A stretch of DNA of 30,915 bases, taken from positions 1 to 30,915 of the forward strand of contig JAZKYO010000128.1 in assembly GCA_045612185.1 (NCBI GenBank). Direction: 5' to 3'. The translations under genes were made by a program, and so were the position numbers. The notes under the pieces are model-generated. The model did not search any database and was not told the DNA's origin. It saw only the letters and a program-made list of their open reading frames with translations. The stretch is from RGIG8775 sp045612185 (GTDB lineage Bacteria > Bacillota > Clostridia > Oscillospirales > CAG-272). Of the stretch, positions 7,583 through 13,995 are shown piece by piece (position 1 is the stretch's first letter; every line of letters begins with the position of its first letter).

Positions 7583-8890
7583 ATGAATATTCGCGCGTTG
7601 GCACTAGACCTGCTTGACAAAACCGAAAAGGCAAAGCAGTATTCCAACATAGCCATAGACAACGCAATAAAAAAGAATACACTTGACGCAAAAGACAGTT
7701 CCCTGCTCTGCGTGCTTGTTTACGGCGTTATCGAGCGAAAAATAACACTCGACTATATCATCGACTCGCTCTCCTCCATAGCTCCCTCAAAAATAGAACA
7801 AAGCACCCGAAACATACTGCGTTTGGGGCTTTATCAGCTTATTTACCTTGACAGAATACCGCCACACGCGGCAATAAACGAAAGCGTTGAGCTTTGCAAC
7901 AAGCGAAGCCGCGGCTTTGTAAACGCACTTTTGCGCAACTATCAACGAAAATCGTCTGAAATAAAATTTCCCGTCAAAGAAAAGTCCCCCACCAAATACC
8001 TTTCGGTGACCTACTCATTCCCGACAGCAATCTGTGAAAAATTTACTGAAATTTTCGGACTTGAAAAGGCTGAAAACATCCTTTCAGCGTTTTGCGTAGA
8101 GCCGTCTATGACCTTGAGGGTAAACACGCTTAAAACCACCCGCGACGAGTTTATAAAAGCTCTCACCGACAAAGGGATTACGGCAAGTGCCGCACCTCTT
8201 TCACCTTGCGGAGTCAAGGTTGAAAACGCCTCCCCCGCCAGTGTGGGAATAGATGGCGGGCTTTGCTTTGTGCAGGACGAAGCTTCACAGCTTTGCGTTC
8301 TCGCCCTTGACGCCAAAGCGGGCGATAGGGTTCTCGACATATGCGCTTGCCCGGGCTCTAAAAGCTTTGGAGCAGCAATAGAAATGGAAAACGAGGGTGA
8401 AATTTTTTCCTTTGACCTGCACGAAAACAAGCTCTCGCTTGTAGAAAGCGGCGCTGAAAGGCTTGGAATCTCAATAATTAAGACCTCGGCGCGCGACGGA
8501 CGGATATTTGACGAAAATCTTGCGGAATACGCGGACAGAATAATCTGCGACGTTCCATGTTCGGGCTTTGGCGTTATGTCTAAAAAACCCGAAATACGCT
8601 ACAAAGACCCCGCGGAGTCTGCGGGGCTTCCAAAAATACAGTACGACATTCTTTGCAACTCCTCGAAATATCTGAAAAAAGGCGGTGTGCTTGTCTACTC
8701 TACCTGCACGCTCCTGCCCGAGGAAAACCAACTGAATGTAAAAAAATTCATCGCTGAGCATCCCGATTTCGAACTTTGCCCATTCAATGCGGGCGAAATC
8801 AGCGCCAATGACGGAATGCTTACACTTAACCCTTACGACCACCGCACCGACGGATTTTTTATCGCTAAACTCAAAAGGAAGGCTGACTGA
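7583..8890 (+). CDS. rsmB: 16S rRNA (cytosine-C5) methyltransferase RsmB
   Basis: S-adenosylmethionine-dependent methyltransferase of the RsmB/Fmu family, which makes m5C967 (E. coli numbering) in 16S rRNA. The 435 residues comprise an N-terminal NusB-like RNA-binding domain (about 1-130) and a Rossmann methyltransferase domain. The SAM motif is DICACPGSKSFG (about 251-262). The two catalytic cysteines are in DVPCSG (about 322) and YSTCT (about 371), as needed for the two-Cys mechanism. An AAAGGAGAG ribosome binding site precedes the ATG. The stop overlaps the rlmN start (TGATG), so the two are translationally coupled. Confidence 0.95.
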   Translation: MNIRALALDLLDKTEKAKQYSNIAIDNAIKKNTLDAKDSSLLCVLVYGVIERKITLDYIIDSLSSIAPSKIEQSTRNILRLGLYQLIYLDRIPPHAAINESVELCNKRSRGFVNALLRNYQRKSSEIKFPVKEKSPTKYLSVTYSFPTAICEKFTEIFGLEKAENILSAFCVEPSMTLRVNTLKTTRDEFIKALTDKGITASAAPLSPCGVKVENASPASVGIDGGLCFVQDEASQLCVLALDAKAGDRVLDICACPGSKSFGAAIEMENEGEIFSFDLHENKLSLVESGAERLGISIIKTSARDGRIFDENLAEYADRIICDVPCSGFGVMSKKPEIRYKDPAESAGLPKIQYDILCNSSKYLKKGGVLVYSTCTLLPEENQLNVKKFIAEHPDFELCPFNAGEISANDGMLTLNPYDHRTDGFFIAKLKRKAD

Positions 8891-9975
8891 TGCAAGAAAA
8901 CACAAAAAAAATAGATTTGATGTCGCTTGACAAAGCCGAGCTGACGGAGTTTTTTGAAAAAATAGGCGAGCCTAAATACCGCGCCTCACAGCTTTTCACG
9001 CAGATGCACAAGGGGCTTCTTCTTGATGAGATAACCAATATTTCAAAGGCGACAAAAGCGAAAATATCCGAGATGGGCGGGTACTCCCTCCCAAAAATCG
9101 AAAAAAAGCTAGTGTCGGCTATTGACGGTACTGTAAAATATCTTTTCGGTCTGACTGACGGCAACTGCATAGAGTCGGTAATTATGCGCTACGAGCACGG
9201 AATCACTATCTGCATTTCCTCACAGGTGGGTTGCAGAATGGGCTGCCGTTTCTGTGCTTCTACCATTGACGGGCGCGCCCGCGACCTTGAGCCATCTGAG
9301 CTTCTTGGGCAGATAATAGCCGCCGAGCGCGACCTTGGTGAGCGCATCTCCAACATAGTTATGATGGGAATCGGCGAGCCGCTTGACAATTACGACAACG
9401 TAATTAAATTTCTCCGACTTGTGGGCGACAAGGACGGGCTTAACATAGGATACAGGCACATCTCGCTCTCAACCTGCGGCATTGTTCCAAAGATAAAAGA
9501 GCTTGAAAAAGAGAATCTGCCCATAACACTTTCAATCTCGCTTCACGCCTCAAACGACGAAAAGCGCTCAGAGATAATGCCGATAAACCGCAAATACGGC
9601 ATTGGCGAGCTTCTTGACGCCTGCCGCTCGTATTTTTTGGCAACGGGACGCAGAATCTCCTTTGAATACACCCTTATTTCGGGCAAAAACGACTCGGTGA
9701 AGGACGCCGAGGAGCTTGCAACGCTTCTGAACTCAAAACTCAGAACCAAAAGCGACACCATGCCCATTCACGTAAATCTTATCCCCGTAAACGAGGTGGA
9801 CGAACGTGACTTCGTACATTCGGGCAAAAAGGCAATTTCGGCTTTCGCCGCAACGCTTGAAAAGCGCGGCATACGCGCCACGGTGCGCAGAAAGCTTGGC
9901 TCGGACATAAACGCTTCCTGCGGACAGCTTCGCCGCAACTCCATGAAATCAGAAATCTGTGAGGACAAAACATGA
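8890..9975 (+). CDS. rlmN: 23S rRNA/tRNA adenine-C2 methyltransferase RlmN
   Basis: Radical SAM methyltransferase that makes m2A2503 in 23S rRNA and m2A37 in some tRNAs. The 361-residue protein has the cluster motif CRMGCRFC with Cys115, Cys119 and Cys122. It also has MGIGEPLDNYDNV and, near the C-terminus, SDINASCGQLR with Cys344, the residue that forms the covalent methyl adduct intermediate. It overlaps rsmB by one base and the phosphatase gene by four bases (ATGA), so the three are translated as a coupled series. This order is conserved in Bacillus and Clostridia. Confidence 0.97.
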   Translation: MQENTKKIDLMSLDKAELTEFFEKIGEPKYRASQLFTQMHKGLLLDEITNISKATKAKISEMGGYSLPKIEKKLVSAIDGTVKYLFGLTDGNCIESVIMRYEHGITICISSQVGCRMGCRFCASTIDGRARDLEPSELLGQIIAAERDLGERISNIVMMGIGEPLDNYDNVIKFLRLVGDKDGLNIGYRHISLSTCGIVPKIKELEKENLPITLSISLHASNDEKRSEIMPINRKYGIGELLDACRSYFLATGRRISFEYTLISGKNDSVKDAEELATLLNSKLRTKSDTMPIHVNLIPVNEVDERDFVHSGKKAISAFAATLEKRGIRATVRRKLGSDINASCGQLRRNSMKSEICEDKT

Positions 9976-10757
9976 AAATCTTTGGAAAAAGCGATATAGG
10001 CAAGGTTCGAAAAGCCAACGAGGACATCTTCGGCATAACGAAAATTGCCGAAAATGCCACCTTAGTGGCGGTTTGCGACGGCATGGGAGGGCTTGACTTC
10101 GGTGACGTTGCCTCAAAGCTGACCCTTGACACCTTTACCGACGTAGTGGCGCGCCTTTGCGCTTCTCATATACGCGACGGAATTCTGACTCTCAGCGACA
10201 GCGACGTGGAAATAATATTCAAAAACGCGACTTTGATTGCAAACAACAAGGTACTTAGCAAGCGCGACGAGCTTGACGTCCGCAACGGAATGGGCTCTAC
10301 CCTCATAGCCGCCCTTATCCGCGACGGAGGTAGACTTATAAGCTGGGCGAACGTAGGAGACAGCCGCCTTTACACAATAGACCCACGCGACATTCTTCAG
10401 GTTTCCAAGGACCATTCCTACGTCCAATACATGCTTGACTGCGGCAAGATGACCCTTGAAGAAGCGAGAAAATCCAAAAAGCGGCATCTCATAACCAAGG
10501 CAATAGGTCTTGACAACGAGCTGTACACCCCCGATGTCGATACCTTTCCACTAAGCAAAAAAGAGGTTAGCGAAACCAAGATAATTCTCTGCTCCGACGG
10601 CTTTTCCTCCGCCATTAGCGAGGAGGACTGTATGAGCATATCGCTTGACACATCTTTATCAGTCAAGGAGCGTGTGGACAAGCTTATAGAGCTTGCTAAG
10701 GACAACGACGGAAGCGACAACATCACCCTTGTTTTCATAGACTTTAACGAGGCGTGA
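9972..10757 (+). CDS. prpC: PP2C-family Ser/Thr protein phosphatase
   Basis: Metal-dependent phosphatase that reverses phosphorylation by the adjacent PASTA kinase. The 261-residue protein contains the PPM metal ligands: Asp18 in RKANED, Asp36 in VCDGMGG, Asp209 in LCSDGFS and Asp249 in GSDNIT. It also has the core WANVGDSRLY and MGSTL segments. No membrane segment or signal peptide is present, so it is cytosolic. It overlaps rlmN by four bases and ends one base before the kinase gene, which is the standard phosphatase-kinase pair of Firmicutes. Confidence 0.95.
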   Translation: MKIFGKSDIGKVRKANEDIFGITKIAENATLVAVCDGMGGLDFGDVASKLTLDTFTDVVARLCASHIRDGILTLSDSDVEIIFKNATLIANNKVLSKRDELDVRNGMGSTLIAALIRDGGRLISWANVGDSRLYTIDPRDILQVSKDHSYVQYMLDCGKMTLEEARKSKKRHLITKAIGLDNELYTPDVDTFPLSKKEVSETKIILCSDGFSSAISEEDCMSISLDTSLSVKERVDKLIELAKDNDGSDNITLVFIDFNEA

Positions 10758-10758
10758 C

Positions 10759-12207
10759 ATGGCAAAGTACGACAACTACATCGGCAGAGTTTTTGCCGAC
10801 AGATACGAAATAATAAACGTAGTAGGCACTGGCGGAAGCGGCGTTATTTTCGGCGTTTACGACAGCGTAGAGGACCGCACCGCCGCCATAAAAATGCTGC
10901 GTCCCGAGTACGAGAGCGACGAGGAAGCGGTAGAGCGCTTTAAAAAAGAAGCCGAAATACTTTCGCTTTTCTCTCACCCGGGAATAGTAAGGCTTTACGA
11001 TAAAAAGCTTGAAGGCTTTCCCAAGTATTTCATTATGGAATACGTTGAAGGCATAACGTTAAAAAAGCATATTCTCAGCCGCGGAGCAATGTCGCAGGAA
11101 GAGATTTTTCTCATCATTAAGCCTGTTCTCCTTGCCCTTGGCGAGGTACATAAAAAAGGAATAGTTCACTGCGACATAAAGCCGCAGAATATCGTCGTGC
11201 TTGCCGACGGCTCGGTAAGGCTGATGGACTTTGGCATTTCCCGCGAAAGCTCACGGCGTCACATAATAGAAAACGTAGAGGACACGTACAAGGACGAGCC
11301 CATGGAAATGGCAATTGGAACGGTTCACTACGTCAGCCCGGAGCAGGCAGAAGCTAAAAAGCTTGACGGCAGAAGCGACCTTTATTCGCTTGGCGTTACC
11401 ATGTATGAAATGGTTACGGGAATTCCGCCGTTTTTCGGTGACACTCCCTCAAAAATCGCCGCCATGCACGTCAACGAGCTTCCCATCGCTCCGCACATTG
11501 TAAATCCCGCGGTCACCCCCGAAATGGAAGAAATAATACTTCGTGCCATGGAAAAACCGCTTGACAGCAGATATCAGACCGCGGCAGAATTCTACGAGGA
11601 TATTGAAAAAGCCGAAAAGCACCAAGTAGAGGAAGAACCTCAGCTCACCTTCAAGGAAAAGGTGATTGATTATTTAAAAAACTTCAGCGTCTCGTCGGGA
11701 GTTGCGGGGGCGCTTTGCGCACTTTTGGTAACGGTGGTTATCAGCTTGGGAGTTCTTTCGCTCAGCATACTCAACGAGCGAGAGCTGCACAACCACGTAA
11801 AGGTTCCCGACCTATACGGAGTTACCTACTCACAGCTTGACTCTTTGGGGCTTGATTACGATTACTACGAAATCGACGTTTCATACAAAAACAGCAACAA
11901 AAACGGCGGAAAGATTATCTCTCAGTCTCCGCACGCAAAAAAAGTAGTTAAGCTAAAAGACGGTGAAAAATGCAGAATAAAAATCTCGGTTGCCTATCTT
12001 CCGCTTCCCGATGCAATGCCGAATCTGGTGGCAATGAACGCAGGTGAAGCAAAAGCGATTCTTGAAAGCTACGGTTGCAAGGTAACTGTCGTTACCGCCC
12101 CCCATGAGTATATTCCAAGCGGCAACGTAATATCAACTTTTCCCTCGGCAGGTGAAAAGCCTGTGGGAGAAATTACCCTAACAGTAAGCGGCGGTTATCA
12201 AGAATAA
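10759..12207 (+). CDS. prkC: PrkC-type membrane Ser/Thr kinase with two PASTA repeats
   Basis: Hanks-type kinase that senses cell-wall fragments and, in Bacillus, controls germination and wall metabolism. Of 482 residues, 10-285 are the kinase: Gly loop GTGGSG (23-28), Lys45, catalytic HCD (137-139) with KPQN, DFG (157-159) and SPEQA. One membrane segment lies at about 312-337. Outside are two PASTA-like repeats (about 347-415 and 418-479), fewer than the three of B. subtilis. Oddities are Cys138 in place of the HRD arginine, and a longer activation loop (27 residues from DFG to GTVHY) without the usual Thr cluster. It pairs with the PP2C gene upstream. Confidence 0.95.
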   Translation: MAKYDNYIGRVFADRYEIINVVGTGGSGVIFGVYDSVEDRTAAIKMLRPEYESDEEAVERFKKEAEILSLFSHPGIVRLYDKKLEGFPKYFIMEYVEGITLKKHILSRGAMSQEEIFLIIKPVLLALGEVHKKGIVHCDIKPQNIVVLADGSVRLMDFGISRESSRRHIIENVEDTYKDEPMEMAIGTVHYVSPEQAEAKKLDGRSDLYSLGVTMYEMVTGIPPFFGDTPSKIAAMHVNELPIAPHIVNPAVTPEMEEIILRAMEKPLDSRYQTAAEFYEDIEKAEKHQVEEEPQLTFKEKVIDYLKNFSVSSGVAGALCALLVTVVISLGVLSLSILNERELHNHVKVPDLYGVTYSQLDSLGLDYDYYEIDVSYKNSNKNGGKIISQSPHAKKVVKLKDGEKCRIKISVAYLPLPDAMPNLVAMNAGEAKAILESYGCKVTVVTAPHEYIPSGNVISTFPSAGEKPVGEITLTVSGGYQE

Positions 12208-12211
12208 CCGC
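12191..12211 (+). other. Hairpin across the prkC stop codon
   Basis: GCGGTTAT (12191-12198) and ATAACCGC (12204-12211) form an 8-bp stem with the 5-base loop CAAGA. The stop codon of prkC lies in the 3' arm. No U-tract follows and the rsgA ribosome binding site (AAAGG at 12217-12221) begins just after, so it is not a classical terminator. It could modulate coupling between prkC and rsgA or be an mRNA processing point. Confidence 0.45.
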
Positions 12212-12231
12212 GCACGAAAGGCAGAAAACTA

Positions 12232-13218
12232 ATGGATTATAAAGCAAACGGCAGAATTATCAGGGGTGTCGGGGGGCTGTACTACGTCCTCGTTGCTTCC
12301 TCGGAGGAAGCAACGGTGGTGGGAAAGCTGCTTCCCTGCCGCGCACGCGGAAAATTCCGCCACAGCAACGTCACACCCCTCGTAGGCGACACGGTTGAGA
12401 TAATTTTCAACGACCGCACGCTGAAAACGCTTTCAAGTGACGAAGCAAACGACAAAAAATCGGCAAGCGAAATTATGATTTCGGAAATAATCGACAGAAA
12501 AAGCGCGCTTATAAGACCGCCGCTCGCCAACCTTGATTACATGTTCATTTCTATGGCGTCGGCATCTCCCGCGCCTATTCTCTCGACTGTGGACAAGTTG
12601 ATTTCAATAGCCGAATTCAACAATATCGAGCCCATAATCGTAATCGGAAAAAGCGAGCTTGACAGAGACACCGCAAATTCTATCAGCGATACTTACCGCA
12701 AGGCGGGCTTTACCGTTTTCAACGTCAGCGTTTTTGAGAACGAGGGAATAGAGGAGCTTGCAGCGTTTATCAACGCCAACCTAAAAGGCAAAATTGCCGC
12801 CTTTTCAGGGGCTTCGGGCGTTGGAAAATCCTCTCTTATGAACAAGCTTTTCCCAAGCCTCAAGCTTGACACGGGCGAGATAAGCCAGAAAATTGAGCGA
12901 GGCAAGAACACCACTCGCCACGTGGAGCTTTTTGCCCACGAGTGCGACGGTGGAATCGGATATATCGCGGACACCCCCGGATTTTCAATGCTTGATTTTG
13001 AGCATTTCGATTTCTTCAAAAAAGAGGACCTTCCGCTTACCGTGCGCGAGTTCGGCGACTATATCGGGCTTTGCAAATACACAAAATGCTCTCACACCAA
13101 GGAGGACGGTTGCGCTATTCTGGAGGCTGTGAGACGCGGAGATATAGCAAAATCAAGGCACGACAGCTTTGTTGAAATATACGAAGTCCTAAAAAATAAA
13201 ACCGATTGGAAAAAGTAA
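12232..13218 (+). CDS. rsgA: Ribosome small-subunit-dependent GTPase RsgA
   Basis: Circularly permuted GTPase that checks late 30S subunit maturation. The 328-residue protein has an N-terminal OB fold (to about residue 85), then the permuted G domain with G4-like IGKSELD before G1 GASGVGKSS (about 193-201) and G3 DTPG. The zinc site is formed by Cys281, Cys286, His288 and Cys294, in CKYTKCSH and DGC. The stretch between YYV and CRARGKFR is about eight residues longer than I expect for the family, and this extra stretch coincides with a 25-bp palindrome. The ATG at 12232 has AAAGG ten bases upstream. The order kinase-rsgA is conserved in Firmicutes. Confidence 0.95.
   Translation: MDYKANGRIIRGVGGLYYVLVASSEEATVVGKLLPCRARGKFRHSNVTPLVGDTVEIIFNDRTLKTLSSDEANDKKSASEIMISEIIDRKSALIRPPLANLDYMFISMASASPAPILSTVDKLISIAEFNNIEPIIVIGKSELDRDTANSISDTYRKAGFTVFNVSVFENEGIEELAAFINANLKGKIAAFSGASGVGKSSLMNKLFPSLKLDTGEISQKIERGKNTTRHVELFAHECDGGIGYIADTPGFSMLDFEHFDFFKKEDLPLTVREFGDYIGLCKYTKCSHTKEDGCAILEAVRRGDIAKSRHDSFVEIYEVLKNKTDWKK
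12291..12315. repeat. 25-bp palindrome inside rsgA
   Basis: CGTTGCTTCCTC (12291-12302) and GAGGAAGCAACG (12304-12315) are perfect 12-bp inverted arms around a single central G. It codes VASSEEAT in rsgA, and the opposite strand in its corresponding frame gives the same eight residues. It has no terminator-like T-run. Confidence 0.9.
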
Positions 13219-13219
13219 A

Positions 13220-13846
13220 ATGAGAGCATTTATTTACGTTGGCGGAGAGATATTCGCCGAAGGAATTTTTGACGTCCCCGTTGACGGCGATCTGAAAATC
13301 AGCGCCGATTGCGGATACGAAAACGCAAAAAAGTTGGGAATTATCCCCGACATGGCGGTTGGAGATTTCGACTCAGGCAATGCGGACGAGCTTCCCGATA
13401 AGACCGAAATAGTTGAAGTTCCCACTGAAAAGGACTTCACCGACACCGAGCTTGCGGCAGACATAGCCGTAGAGCATGGGGCGGATAGTGTGATTATCGT
13501 GGGCGGACTGGGCGGCAGACTTGACCACACGCTTTCAAATCTTTCACTGCTTGAAAAGCTTTGGAGGCTTGGAATCCGCGCCATAATTACCGACGGAAAA
13601 AACCGCGTCCGTTATATAGAAAGAACAAGCGAGCTTGTACCTAATATCGGGTTCAAATATCTGTCGCTTATAGCCGCTGACAGTGTTGTAAAGGGCGTTA
13701 GCCTTGAGGGTTGCAAATATCCCCTGAAAAATGCGAAGCTAACGAGAGTAAGCAACGGCTTCAGCACCTCAAACGAAATACTTAAAAACTGCGCTCTCGT
13801 CAGCGTAAAAAAAGGCGGGCTTTATATAATTGAAAGCAGAGATTGA
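13220..13846 (+). CDS. thiN: Thiamine pyrophosphokinase
   Basis: Converts thiamine to thiamine diphosphate with ATP, making the cofactor from salvaged thiamine. The 208-residue protein shows the family's N-terminal block SADCGYENAKKLGIIPDMAVGD ending in GDFDS (shared catalytic acidic cluster), TEKDFTDTELA, and the VGGLGGRLDHTLSNL segment. It starts one base after rsgA with only a weak ribosome binding site, so it is probably coupled. In Bacillus rpe lies between rsgA and thiN; here it is absent. The stop codon lies inside the -35 box of the next promoter. Confidence 0.93.
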   Translation: MRAFIYVGGEIFAEGIFDVPVDGDLKISADCGYENAKKLGIIPDMAVGDFDSGNADELPDKTEIVEVPTEKDFTDTELAADIAVEHGADSVIIVGGLGGRLDHTLSNLSLLEKLWRLGIRAIITDGKNRVRYIERTSELVPNIGFKYLSLIAADSVVKGVSLEGCKYPLKNAKLTRVSNGFSTSNEILKNCALVSVKKGGLYIIESRD

Positions 13847-13872
13847 CACCGTAGAGTATTTTATCATATAAT
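13843..13872 (+). promoter_or_regulatory. Consensus sigma-A promoter before spoVM
   Basis: A perfect TTGACA (13843-13848) overlapping the thiN stop codon is followed after 18 bases by a perfect TATAAT (13867-13872). The bases CATATAAT (13865-13872) also differ by one base from the sigma-E -10 consensus CATACAAT as I recall it. The matching -35 region does not look like sigma-E. It should drive spoVM and ygiQ. Confidence 0.7.
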
Positions 13873-13905
13873 GGCATTGAATAACCTTGAAAGGATGGCT
13901 GTTAT

Positions 13906-13995
13906 ATGAAAATAGTGGTTATCAAATCCCCCGGCTTTCTCGCCCCCATACTAAGAAAAATCTTCAAGATAAAGAAAAAAGATTCAGGAGCTTAA
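13906..13995 (+). CDS. spoVM: Stage V sporulation protein SpoVM
   Basis: A 29-codon gene coding a small amphipathic helix, MKIVVIKSPGFLAPILRK followed by a basic tail. It aligns without gaps to Bacillus subtilis SpoVM (MKFYTIKLPKFLGGIVRA, 26 residues). The match includes the start MK, Ile6-Lys7, the key Pro9 and Phe11-Leu12. SpoVM sits on the convex surface of the forespore, marks it for SpoIVA and links coat and cortex formation. The start has an AAAGGATGG ribosome binding site at 13890-13898. The location after thiN is the Bacillus location. The identification rests on sequence and synteny together; the gene is short enough to be missed by automatic annotation. Confidence 0.9.
   Translation: MKIVVIKSPGFLAPILRKIFKIKKKDSGA

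Noticed and set aside
8234..8260. CCCGCCA/TGGCGGG stem inside rsmB
   Set aside because: A 7-bp stem with a 13-base loop is within chance expectation for a 31-kb window.
8608..8626. CCCCGC/GCGGGG stem inside rsmB
   Set aside because: Only 6 bp with a 7-base loop in GC-rich coding sequence; such stems are expected by chance.
9270..9281. 12-bp palindrome CGGGCGCGCCCG in rlmN
   Set aside because: Several 12-bp palindromes are expected by chance; it is also constrained by Arg/Gly codons.
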